Origin: Megascapheus bottae
Lineage: Eukaryota > Chordata > Mammalia > Rodentia > Geomyidae
Direction: 5' to 3'
Assembly (NCBI GenBank): GCA_024803745.1
Contig: JANJXV010000006.1
Span: 45,051,001-45,115,000, forward strand
DNA length: 64,000 nt
Position numbers and translations under genes: made by a program. Positions 10,426-19,864 of this stretch are shown here, piece by piece. Below the pieces are notes generated by a model. The model saw nothing but the letters and a program-made list of their open reading frames with translations, searched no databases and was not told where the DNA came from. Within the stretch, counting starts at the first letter, position 1; every line of letters begins with the position of its first letter.

Positions 10426-11719
10426 TCCTTGGCACAGGTCAAAACTTTCTTAATAAGGACCAAGAATCACAACAAATCAGAGAGGCTGCATAAGTGGGAC
10501 TGCATTAAACTGCAGAGCTTTTGTATGGCAAAGGACATAGCTAGTAAATTAATTAGGAAGCCTACAGAATGGGAGAAGATCTTCACCAACCATACAACAG
10601 ACAAAGGCCTCATATCTAAAATATATCAACAACGCAAAAAATGGAATCACTCCAAAACTAATCTCCAAAGTAACAACCATCCTATTAAAAGATGGGCCAA
10701 AGACTAAAAGAGAGTCTTCTCTGAAGAAGAAACAAAAATGGCCTATAGACACATGAAGAAATACTCGACATCTCTGGCCATAAAAGAAATGCAAATCAAA
10801 ACAACTGTAAGATTCCACCTCACTCCAGTTAGAATGGCCAGGATCAAGAAAACTAATAACAACAGATGCTGGAGGGGATGTGGCCAGGAGGGATCATTAC
10901 TACACTGTTGGCGGGAGTGCAAACTCGTTCAACCACTATGGAAAGCAGTATGGCAGTTCCTCAAAAGACTAAACATAGAGCTCCCCTATGACCCAGCAAT
11001 TCTAGTACTTGGCATTTACCTAATTGTCCAGAAACAAGGACATACTAAATCCACTAGCACATCGATGTTCACTGTAGCACTATTTACCATAGAAAAGATA
11101 TGGAAACAACCCAGATGTCCCTCAGTTGATAAGTGGATCAACAAGATGTGGTATTTGTACACAATGGAATTCTACGCTGCTGTCAGAAAGAATGACATCG
11201 CCCCATTTGTTAGGAAATGGAAAGACAGAAAAAATCATATTAAGTGAAGTAAGCCAGACTCAAAGGAACATAGGCTCAATGGTTTCCCTCATTTGTCATA
11301 ATCAGTAGAAACCTTGGGCTCTCCTGGCAGAGATTTGCAATAGAGCAAAACCTAGATACATAAGGCCATACAGTATGATGCTAAATGAAAGGACCTCTAG
11401 GATATAGAAACAAAAGCCATATAATGAGTGATTGTTGTCCTTAATGTACTATGTTATCTCTCATCTCTTTTGCTGTCCCTTGGTTATCTTATATTGTTAT
11501 AGTATCTCACTTTATTATCTGATATATTGGATATATTTGTATTTGGTTACTTGAAATTGGATAGGGAAGGGGGGAAAACAAGATGAGGAGTGGGTGTGGG
11601 GGGGAGGGAAATGGGGACCAAGACATGTGAAAGGGTATCAATGTATGTGAATTAATGCACCTTCTATCTGGCGAATATAATGTAACCCTTCTATTAATTA
11701 CAATACAAAATATATGAAA
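10426..11719 (+). mobile_element. L1-B: ORF2 C-terminus plus 3' UTR
   Basis: A single frame from 10429 to 11247, broken by one stop at 10705-10707, encodes the ORF2 C-terminus: [36 protein letters not shown], the Cys/His motif [18 protein letters not shown] and [17 protein letters not shown] frameshift near 11220 moves the [12 protein letters not shown] end to another frame. The 3' UTR has a G-rich stretch (11570-11620). Target copies 'aaaatttaggccttc' flank it at 10411-10425 and 11720-11734. Confidence 0.93.
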
Positions 11720-11734
11720 AAAATTTAGGCCTTC

Positions 11735-12081
11735 ACCATACAGTATGATGCTAAATGAAATGACCTCTAGGATATAGAAACAAAAGCCATATAATGAGTG
11801 ATTGTTGTCCTTAATGTATTATGTTATCTCTCATCTTTTTTGCTGTCCCTTGGTTATCTCATATTGTTACAGTATTTCACTTTGTTATCTGATATATTGG
11901 ATATATGCGTATTTGGTTATTTGAAATTGGATAGGGAAGGGGAGAAAACAAGATGGGGGTGGTGGGGGAGGGAAATGGGGACCAAGGCATGACAAAGGGT
12001 GTCAATGTTTGTGAAGTAATGTACCTTCTATCTTATGAATATAATGTAACCCTTCTATTAATTACAATAAAAACATATGAA
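11735..12081 (+). mobile_element. second L1-B copy, 3' UTR only, at the same target
   Basis: Starts 'ccatacagtatgatgctaaa' and follows the 3' UTR of the neighbouring element closely to its end ('attacaataaaaacatatg'). A third target copy, 'aaaagtttaggccttcac', follows at 12082-12099. It could be a second insertion or a local duplication. Confidence 0.9.
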
Positions 12082-12120
12082 AAAAGTTTAGGCCTTCACA
12101 AGACAAGATAAAATAATGGA

Positions 12121-12411
12121 ATTCTCAGCTGAGCCAGTGGCTCACACCTGTAATCCTAGCTACTCAGGAGGCTGAGATCTAAAGATCGTGGTTCTCAGGG
12201 TTCCAAGCCTCTTATCTTCAATTAACCTCTTTAAAAAAAAAAAGTGCGAAGTGGGACTGTGGCTGGAGGGGTAGGGTGGTAGCCTTGAGCTGAAAATCTC
12301 AGGAACAACACCCAGGCCCAGGGGTAGGGCAGTAGCCTTGAGCTGAAGAGCTCAAGGACAGTGCCCAGGCCCAGATTTCAGAGTTCAAGCCCCATGACCC
12401 ACCAAAAAAAA
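12121..12411 (+). mobile_element. B1-Geo SINE with duplicated right segment, inside L1-A
   Basis: Left 'gccagtggctcacacctg'. The right segment appears twice: 'ggtagccttgagctgaaa' and 'cagtagccttgagctgaag'. With the next SINE it interrupts L1-A at 'aatggaattc' / 'aatggcattc'. Confidence 0.82.
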
Positions 12412-12423
12412 ACCAATATGTAG

Positions 12424-12613
12424 GTCGGGAGTTTGGCTTAGTGGTAGAGTACTTGCCTACCATGCACAAAGACCCAGGTTCAATTCCTTGGCACCACATA
12501 TAAAGCAAAAGCCGGAAATGGTGCTGTGGCTCAGGTGGCAGAGTGCTAGCTTTGAGAAAGCCCAAGGACAGTGCCCAGGCCCTGAGTTCAAGCTCCAGGA
12601 CTGGCAAAAAAAA
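12424..12613 (+). mobile_element. IDL-Geo SINE, inside L1-A
   Basis: From 'gtcgggagtttggcttag' to 'ccaggactggcaaaa'. The IDL box-B equivalent is 'caggttcaattcc'. It sits directly after the preceding B1-Geo copy. Confidence 0.93.
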
Positions 12614-12894
12614 ATGGCATTCACTGGGAAGTGGATGAAACTAGAGCAAATCATGTTGAGTGAGATAAGCCAAGACCAAAGGAACAAAAGGCATATGGTC
12701 TCCTTAATAAGTGGATATTAGATCCAAACAGTACAAGAGTGATGACTCAATACTCAGATACTCAAGGTCATTGACAGGAACTTGGAGATATAACTATAAC
12801 ATATAAACCTATGATGGGATATATATTCTATAGATATATTGAAATATTATGTAGATTGATATGTATCTATGACATAAACTCTCAGCTTAATTTT

Positions 12895-13125
12895 TATTGT
12901 TGGGATAATGTATGGAGGAGTTACAGTTACATTCATCAGGTAGTAGGTGCATTACTTCTCACACAATGATACCCTCTCTCATGTTTTTGTTCCTATTTCC
13001 CTTCATGTACCCTCTTCCCAATCATCTTGTTTTCCCCCCTTCCCTTTCCTATTTCAAATAGACAAATGTATATACAACATACCAGGTAACAAAGTCAGAT
13101 ACAGTAACAATATGAAATTAACCAC
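12895..13125 (-). mobile_element. L1-B-like 3' UTR fragment inserted in L1-A
   Basis: A reverse-oriented 3' UTR piece (compare 30016-30322: 'tgttttccccccttcccttt' near 13030). A perfect 18-bp TSD, 'aactctcagcttaatttt', lies at 12877-12894 and 13126-13143, proving insertion into the older L1-A. Confidence 0.85.
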
Positions 13126-13311
13126 AACTCTCAGCTTAATTTTAATTTTGTTCTCAAATTTATGTGCCAGTGATTATATATAAAGATTCCATTCTTGAAT
13201 ACTTGTTTGTTAAAGGTGACAGTTTAAATATGATGTAAAAAATCAGTGTTAGTAAAATATTTTAATAAAAAAGGAAAAAATAAATACCAAAATAAAAATC
13301 TAGGCCTTGAA

Positions 13312-13734
13312 ATCACTTTTCCTTTTAAGTCATTTGGAGTAGTACCTTAAGAGGGCCACAGCCTCACGGGGAAAAAGTGTATAATTAGAGAACTAACAGT
13401 CAGTTGAGAAAGCCAGTGCAATTATCTCTCTTGCCCTTTTGGTGTAAGATCACTCTCTGATGGGGTCGTAGGCCCATTTAAAATGGATTGATCAAATAAA
13501 ATTAGATTGGCTAAATTAGAAACCACAGCTATAACTTTAAAATGTACTTACTCTAATAAATGCGCATGTCAGTACCTTAGTGGTCTCTTTAGAACTGTGA
13601 TTCCAGAGTGATTGGGCTCTAAGCCCTAACTTGTAACAGTACTTTTACCTAAAGATCTCTTTAAGCTCTTTTCCATTGCCGTAGTTTTCGTGCAGGTGAC
13701 ACTTAATATTATTTTATGTATCAAAACAAAGCTC
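13312..13734. other. unique DNA
   Basis: No recognisable repeat or gene. This is the right-hand flank of the insertion cluster. Confidence 0.5.
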
Positions 13735-13927
13735 AGAGCTGTGAGTTTGGCCTAGTGGTTGAGTGCTTGCATAGCATGCATGAAGACCAAGGCTTGATTC
13801 CTCGGTGCCATATACATAGAAAAAGCCAGAAGTGGTGCTGTGACTTAAGTGGTAGAATCCTAGCCTTGAGAAAAACCCAAGGACAGTTCTCAGGCCCTGA
13901 GTTCAAGCCCCAGGACTGGAAAAAAAA
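13735..13927 (+). mobile_element. IDL-Geo SINE
   Basis: 'gtgagtttggcctagtgg' to 'gccccaggactggaaaaa'. Mildly mutated (ends 'ggactgg' without c). No clear TSD. Confidence 0.9.
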
Positions 13928-14191
13928 TATTACACTAAAGTAAAGCAAATAGGGTAAAGTACTTTCATAATATATATAGACTATATATTTGATACCTTTT
14001 AATATTTTGGCACTCCTTTGTTTTCTCATTCCTTTTTATCTTTCTTTGTTACCACAATATTTTAAAGCAAATTCCTGACATGTTTCATTTCAACCTCAAA
14101 TACTTTTGAATATACTACCAAATATAAATAATTTTTATATTACCACAATATGCTTGTGCCTACAAAGTTTAAAATTATTTTTTTTCAAATA

Positions 14192-14366
14192 TTTTTGCCA
14201 GTCCTGGACCTTTAACTCAGGGCCTGAGCACTGTCCTTGGGCTTTCTCAAGGCTAGAGCTCTACCACTTGAGGCACAGCAATACTTCCAGCTTTTTTTCT
14301 ATGTACGTGGTACCAAGGAATTGAACCTAGATCTTTGTGCATGCTAGGCAAGCATTCTACCGCTAA
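14192..14366 (-). mobile_element. IDL-Geo SINE lacking its 5' end
   Basis: 'tttttgccagtcctggacc' through 'caagcattctaccgct'. The last roughly 20 bp of the IDL unit are missing, consistent with 5' truncation. Confidence 0.88.
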
Positions 14367-14420
14367 TAAATATGTGAACCACATTATTTACCTAAAATAT
14401 TCTACAGTTATTCTAGGTTA

Positions 14421-14515
14421 TTTTTATTTTGTTTTGTTTTTATAGTGCTAGAGATTGAACCCAGGACCTTGTGCATGCTAAGCAAAAACTCTACCAATGA
14501 GTTATACCCCCATCC
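14421..14515 (-). mobile_element. ID element, monomeric
   Basis: The complement of a classic rodent ID unit: 'gctagagattgaacccagg' and 'tgcatgctaagcaaaaac', with the A tail seen as T-rich DNA at 14421-14442. No Geo unit is attached, so it is distinct from IDL-Geo. Confidence 0.8.
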
Positions 14516-15612
14516 TATATTCTACCCACTTTTTTTTTATATTGTCCAGGTAATGTCTAGCCACTTTTAACATTTCTATTTTACTCTAAGACAGTGTTCT
14601 ACATTTAGATTCAACAATCATATTTTTCTTGATTTTTATAAACTCCCATTGTGAACTGGTACTTTAGTTATAAGGGCCTTATATAGTTCATTAACTTCAG
14701 GCACACTCTCCCAATCTTGATTCCAGTCTCAATACACTTCAATGATTATTTCAGATATCCTTCCTGGTTTTTCACCCTAAAACACAGAAGGTAGGATTCT
14801 TTCATTACTTTCTCCAGTCTGTTAAAATGATAGTAAAATTCCATCAAAAAGATCCTTTTTATCTCACAGATAAAAATCACACTTGCTATATTCATAGTGA
14901 TGTGTGATTCATATAGATATAATTATAACTCAATAACCCTGGAATATTTTCTTGCTCTGCAAGTGTCAAATTGAAGATCAGGTCTGTCTGGGTTTGAAAT
15001 TTTATATGGCTCCTCTTTTGTCCACCACTGAGAAAAAAACTGAAAGCTCAAGATTCACAGAATTCCTGAGTATATTTTATGTTTGATTCATTTCCCTCAA
15101 ATCACCCCACTTTGCTAAAGACATACTGTCTCTCACCAAATATAAATGCAACTAAATTAAAACTGATTATTATAAAATAAAAATTATGTTTTGTAGAGCT
15201 CAACAAAAATGGTAAGATTATATTACATTATAACAATAGCATAATCACAGATAAAACAACTGGAATGGTGTTTTTTAGGTAAGTGTTTAAAATGCTCTGA
15301 TTTTTTGTATGTTCAATAAGGAAAGTAAAGATGTAAAAATGTTTAAAAGTAAAGTGGTTAATGTTATATTTTGGTAAGTTGTAGTCAAAAGCTAATTATA
15401 GAATGCCTGCCAAAATAAAAATAATAGTGCACAAAATTTTCCATGGGGAAAAAGTGAGTAAGAAAAAATATGTAATACAGAACAGAACCATTGAAATTAT
15501 GCAATGAAATTGTCAAAACAAGTATAAAATCATCTATTATTTAAATATAAAGCACAAAAATCATCAATGAACATTTAGAAGCCAATAGAAGCAATTATGT
15601 GAGTATGTGTGT
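14516..15612. other. unique A+T-rich DNA
   Basis: About 1.1 kb with no family, exon or RNA gene I can support. Confidence 0.5.
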
Positions 15613-15925
15613 ATTAGGGGTTTGAACTCGGAGCTTTATACTTACCGGCAGGTATTCTATAGTTGAGCCACACCTGTGGCTCTATTTGCTTTAGGATTAA
15701 AGAAAATAGTATCTCATATTTTTGCCCAGGCCAGCCTGGATCAAATCTTCCTATTTATACTTCTCTCATATCTAGGACAACAAACACAAAACTATGATGC
15801 ACAGCCTTTTATTAACTGAGTTGGGGGTCTCTCAAACTTTCTGCCCAGTCCTTGCATCACAGTCCTCCCAATGTGTGCCTCCAGAGTAGCTAGAATTATA
15901 GGCATAAATTCTGGCTAGGCCATAA
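15613..15925 (-). mobile_element. old 7SL/tRNA-type SINE(s)
   Basis: 15613-15680 reads like a reverse tRNA-like right unit ('ggtttgaactcggagc', 'gttgagccacacctgtg'). 15715-15740 ('gcccaggccagcctggatc') and 15860-15915 ('agagtagctagaattatag') are reverse B1-like pieces. Either one rearranged dimer or two adjacent copies. Confidence 0.55.
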
Positions 15926-15984
15926 AACAATAATAAGCACAATATGATTTACATTTATGTATATACTTAGTATGTACAAGACCA

Positions 15985-16105
15985 TAAAATTGGGGGAGAA
16001 AAACATGGGAAGGGGTAACAATGTTCAAGAAATAATGGACCCACTACCTGATGAATGTAACTGTAATCCCACTCTACATCACTCCAGCAATAAAATAAAA
16101 TGAAA
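15985..16105 (+). mobile_element. L1-C 3' UTR tail
   Basis: 'gggaaggggtaacaatgttc' then 'ccactacctgatgaatgta' and an AATAAA-rich end near 16090. Confidence 0.6.
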
Positions 16106-16611
16106 TAAGACTGTAAAATTCTGATTTAAAAAAAGTCAAAGAAGATGTAAATAGAGAGACATATCATGTTCAAGGATGGAAAGATTCCGTATAGTAAAAT
16201 GCTAGTGCTCTTCAAATGCTCTTCATAAAACTGAGCAAGCTTAACTCTACATGAAAATCACAGGCCCAAAAGCAGCTAAAATAATCTCTGACAAAGAGGA
16301 AGTGGAAGAAATTATCCATAGCAAGCCTTCCTATATTGTAATAGTAAAGGAAACATGGTATTGGCAAGAGCATGAGGTGGATAAATCTGTAGAACAGAGT
16401 GTCCCAGAAATAAACTCACACAAATATAGGAAACTGACTTTTGACAGAAGTGTAAAATCAATTCAGGTGAAAAAATATAGCAATTTTGATGAATCATATG
16501 AAACAAGCATATGTCCATAAGGAGAAAAATGGCCTATACCTAAGCTCCATATTTTATATAAGAATGAATCACAGGATTAAATCTATAAAACTTTTAGAAA
16601 ATCATATTCAA
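16106..16611 (+). mobile_element. L1 ORF2 fragment, old
   Basis: 16251-16520 is open and reads PKAAKIISDKEEVEEIIHS, KETWYWQEHEVDKSVEQ and KLTFDRSVKSIQVKKYSN, matching the L1 ORF2 region around the 'ITKTAWYWY...DQWNR' block. The frame is an L1 relic, not a host gene. Confidence 0.72.
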
Positions 16612-16822
16612 GCCAGGCACTGGTGGCTCACACCTGTAATCCTAGCTACTCAGAAGGCTGAGATGTGAGGGTGGTGGTTCAAAGTCAGCCCTGGTGAGGC
16701 TCTTAACTCCGTTTAGTCACTCCGAAAACACTGAAGTGGAGCTGTGACTCAAATGGTGGAGGTCTAGCCTTGAGCACAAGGAGGCTCCAGGATGGCATGC
16801 CCCATAACCAATAACAACAACG
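16612..16822 (+). mobile_element. B1-Geo SINE
   Basis: 'aagccaggcactggtggc', then the left half to about 16700, a shortened linker and a right half 'gtgactcaaatggtggagg'. It cuts off the preceding L1. Confidence 0.82.
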
Positions 16823-16910
16823 AAAATCAAATTGAAGAAATTTGCCTGAATGTGTAATTTGAGATCCAATTCTCAATCCAAAACTGGTTAAAATATCAAA
16901 ATTGGTGGCA

Positions 16911-16921
16911 CCACACACACA

Positions 16922-16958
<37 letters not shown>

Positions 16959-16989
16959 ACACACAAACGCGCGCACGTGCGTGCGCGCG
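16911..16989. repeat. (CA)n with an alternating CG/CA palindrome (Z-DNA candidate)
   Basis: A CA run (16911-16966 with two interruptions) ends in a 22-bp alternating purine/pyrimidine stretch (16968-16989). Arms 'cgcgcgcacg' and 'cgtgcgcgcg' are perfect inverted repeats around 'tg'. The CpG density is striking for this A+T-rich window. Confidence 0.93.
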
Positions 16990-17239
16990 AACATCAAGAG
17001 GTTTGGGGGGTAGAGCAGGACAAGCACCCAAGACAGTTCTAAATCACTTGATTCAAGGGAGGAGCAAGTGACTGGTGTTTTTGTGGCACTAGTGGGTTTG
17101 GAGATTATATGATGTGAACTTCTTGCTGGCAGAAAGGGAAAGAGCACCACTACTCACTTGTTGACTTTGTCAGTGTCTAGGGAAAGCGGGAGAGATGGAC
17201 CCTGAAGCTGTTATTAGTCAAATATCAAAACGTAAGTCT
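16990..17239. other. unique DNA
   Basis: Nothing recognisable between the microsatellite and a SINE fragment. Confidence 0.5.
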
Positions 17240-17315
17240 GTTCCAGTCGCGCATGTCTGTAATCTGAGATCAGCTGGAGCAGAAAATTCTGTAAGACTCT
17301 CCTTTTTTTTTTTTT
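17240..17315 (+). mobile_element. B1-Geo left-half remnant
   Basis: 'cgcgcatgtctgtaatctg', then directly 'ctggagcagaaaattctg' and 'gtaagactctcc', so the middle of the left half and the whole right half are missing. A T run follows. Confidence 0.45.
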
Positions 17316-17555
17316 AAATACAAAGGTTACTGGGAATTTAATGGTGGTGGGGATGGGGTGAGGCAACTGGGACAGGACCTGAACACGAAAACAAACTAGT
17401 TCTAAGTGTTAGACAGAGAATGATTTCACTTTGGGTGAAAACAAACAAAAACCTATACATGTGCATACAAACACCTGAAATGTCACGTACTAAAATATCA
17501 ACACTAGTAGTACTACTGTCCAGTCATTATTCTTCCCATTGTTCCTATATTTTCT

Positions 17556-17644
17556 TTTTTTTAATTTTTTAATATATTTTTATTGTAATTAATAAAAGGG
17601 TTACATGATATTTGCCAGATAGACGGTACATTAATTCACTTACA
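17556..17644 (-). mobile_element. very short L1-B insertion
   Basis: About 90 bp of the extreme L1-B 3' end in reverse ('tattgtaattaataaaagg', 'atgatatttgccagatag'). A perfect 16-bp TSD, 'tgttcctatattttct', lies at 17540-17555 and 17645-17660. Confidence 0.93.
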
Positions 17645-17692
17645 TGTTCCTATATTTTCTAAAACACAATTATTTGATACACATGGTATTAA

Positions 17693-17890
17693 GGCCACGA
17701 GTACTCAGTAGTCAAGGTTTGAAAGCCAAGTCTAGGTAGCTAAACCCAGTTCACACTTTGAGACTCTCATCTCCAATAAACAACTCAGAAGAAAGTGGGG
17801 CTATGGCTCCAGTGGTAGAGTACTTAAGCACAAAAAGACTCAGGGATAGTACTCAAGCCCTATGTTCAAGCCCCAGGATCAGAAAAATAA
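17693..17890 (+). mobile_element. B1-Geo SINE, 5'-shortened
   Basis: The left half starts late ('gagtactcagtagtcaagg'), linker 'catctccaataaacaactc', right half 'tggctccagtggtagagta' and 'tgttcaagccccaggatca'. Confidence 0.75.
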
Positions 17891-18089
17891 AGTGAGTATG
17901 ACTTTTCATTAGATATCCTTTTACCCACAGAAAGAAAACATTACTTTCAGATTAAAATGCTAAATATTAAAAGCAAAGATATATAATATGTACAAGACAA
18001 TATTACAAATATATGCATGATCTCAAGGTAGGGAACAATTTACTAGAATGTACAGACAGTACTAGCAATAAAGAATTAAAATTAAGAAT

Positions 18090-18728
18090 GTCCTAAAGTT
18101 AAGAAATGCCTGTTTGTCAAAAGAAAACTTCAAACAGGGTAAATACTAGAAGTAACTTAGCATACCATACAAATAAACCCCCTAACTGTACTCATGATGC
18201 ATAAACACTACTATAAGCCAATAGGAAATAACACAACAGAAAATGGACAGCAGAAGACTTGAGCGAGCAATTCATAAAAAAAATCAAAAGAAAATGAAAG
18301 ATGCTAACAAGTTAGCACATCATGTAAGTTTGGAAAAAATCAAAAGAATTCTGACAATATAAAATTTATGAACCATGAAAAGATATATATACTGCTGGCA
18401 AGTAGAAGGAGCATAATCACTTTGGATCTATTAGATCTGAGAGCATGAAATTTTATTTCCTTGGCATATATCTAGATGCTTCTGAATATATACAGCAAAA
18501 CAAATACATAACTCTGTTTCCAATATAGTGACCCTATTCATAATAACAACTTAAAAAAATTGGAAACAGTCTATCACAGTAGAATAAGTGAACTGTAGCA
18601 TACCCACACAAAGGAAGTATTATATGACAATGAAAATGGTGAGTTATGGAAGAACCAGTAAATCTACAAATGAATACACAATAAGTGGTTCTTTATATAA
18701 AGGGAAAAACATGAACAGCTATTAATAT
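18090..18728 (+). mobile_element. old L1 ORF2 C-terminal region
   Basis: The L1 order of motifs can be followed with many mutations: 'ggacagcagaagacttgag' (18246), 'tatactgctggcaagtaga' (18389), 'ttccttggcatatatctag', 'ggaaacagtctatcacag' and 'ggaagtattatatgacaatg'. Degenerate. Confidence 0.65.
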
Positions 18729-18736
18729 GAAAATAG

Positions 18737-18941
18737 GGTAGGGGCCGGGAGTTTGGCCTAGTGGTTAAAGTGCTTGCCTAGCACGCATGAAGACCAGGGT
18801 TCGATTCCTCGGTACCACATACATAGAAAAAAAGCCAGAAGTGGTGCTGAGGCTCAAGTGGTAGAGCTCTAGCCTTGAGAAAGTCCAAGGACAGTGCTCA
18901 GGCCCTGAGCTCAAGCCCAGGACTGGCAAAAAAAAAAAAAA
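18737..18941 (+). mobile_element. IDL-Geo SINE, TTAAAG subfamily
   Basis: Carries 'gtggttaaagtgcttgcc' in the IDL D-arm region in place of 'gtggtagagtgcttgcc'. Long A tail. TSD 'gaaaatag' at 18729-18736 and 18942-18949. Confidence 0.95.
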
Positions 18942-18984
18942 GAAAATAGTGTAAAAGCAAGTGAATTAAAAACTTCAAATCACG

Positions 18985-19305
18985 CTATTAAATCCAAAGA
19001 GTACAAGAGCAAGGACTCAATAACTGCATACCCAAAGCTATGGACATGGTAATGGAAATATAAACATAACCATATAGACATAAAAACCTATGACTCTATA
19101 GACATAATGTTTTATTTCATAAATTAATATGTTTCTATGACATACAAACCCTTAGCCTAATTTTGATTAAGTTCTAAATACTAAGTCCCAATGATTGTAA
19201 ATAGAGATTCCCTCCTTGAACACTTGTTTGTTAAACTTGTCATTTAAAATATGATGTAAAAATCAACGTTAATAAATTCTCTAACAAAAAAATATGAAAA
19301 TAAAA
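18985..19305 (+). mobile_element. short L1-A 3' UTR insertion
   Basis: Begins 'gctattaaatccaaagag' within the L1-A 3' UTR and ends in the A-rich tail. A TSD 'aaaaacttcaaatcac' (18969-18984) / 'aaaaacttcaagtcac' (19306-19321), one mismatch, brackets it. Confidence 0.88.
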
Positions 19306-19334
19306 AAAAACTTCAAGTCACAATAATAGCTCTT

Positions 19335-19637
19335 CAGTGAAAGGGAAGGGGTAACATTCTCCAAAAAGAATTGTACTATTTTTTATTTCCCACTGGCTAT
19401 TGAGTTTATTTAGACATTGATGTTAACACAGTAATCAATTTGATTGATGTATAATACTACATTAAACATGCATATTTATATACACATACCTATAATACCA
19501 ATTGATACATGCATATACATATATATAAAGCTAAACATGTATATATGACAAAATCTTTAGGCAATATTTATAATACCCAAGAAATGTACTCTTTATCTGA
19601 CTTATGTAACTGTAATCCTTCTGTATATCAGCTTTAT
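19335..19637 (+). mobile_element. probable L1-C tail, interrupted
   Basis: 19340-19375 ('gggaaggggtaacattctcc') and 19580-19637 ('gaaatgtactctttatctg', 'ctgtaatccttctgtatat') look like two parts of one L1-C end separated by about 200 bp of A+T-rich DNA of unknown origin. Confidence 0.4.
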
Positions 19638-19649
19638 AATAGGTCTCTT

Positions 19650-19851
19650 GGGCCGGGAGTTTGGCCTAGCAGTAGAGTGCTTGCCTAGCATGCACGAATA
19701 CCCAGGTTCGATTCCTCGGTACCACATACGTAGAAAAAAAAAAAAGCCAGAAGTGGTGCTGAGGCTCTAGTGGTAGAGCTCTAGCCTTGAGAAAATCGAA
19801 GGACAGTGCTCAGGCCCTGAGCCCAAGCCCAAGACAGGCAAAAAAAAAAAA
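19650..19851 (+). mobile_element. IDL-Geo SINE, paired with L1-A at one target
   Basis: Full dimer with an expanded A run between the two units (about 19734-19745). Flanks 'aataggtctctt' (19638-19649) and 'aatagatctctct' (19852-19864). The right flank is also the left flank of the adjoining L1-A. Confidence 0.92.
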
Positions 19852-19864
19852 AATAGATCTCTCT

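Larger units (their letters stand above)
12099..13292 (+). mobile_element. L1-A 3' region, third insertion at the target, interrupted three times
   Basis: The element begins 'agacaagataaaataatgg', is split by two SINEs, resumes at 12612 ('atggcattcactgggaag') and is split again at 12895-13125. It ends 'aaatatgatgtaaaaaatc' with an A-rich tail. A fourth, diverged target copy ('aaaaatctaggccttg') starts at 13295. Confidence 0.85.

Noticed and set aside
10429..11247. Frames of 92 and 169 residues as separate genes
   Set aside because: Same frame, separated by one stop, and both L1 ORF2 C-terminal sequence.
16251..16520. 89-residue open frame as a host gene
   Set aside because: Its text (KETWYWQEHEVDKSVEQ, FDRSVKSIQ) is L1 ORF2, with L1 sequence continuing on both sides.
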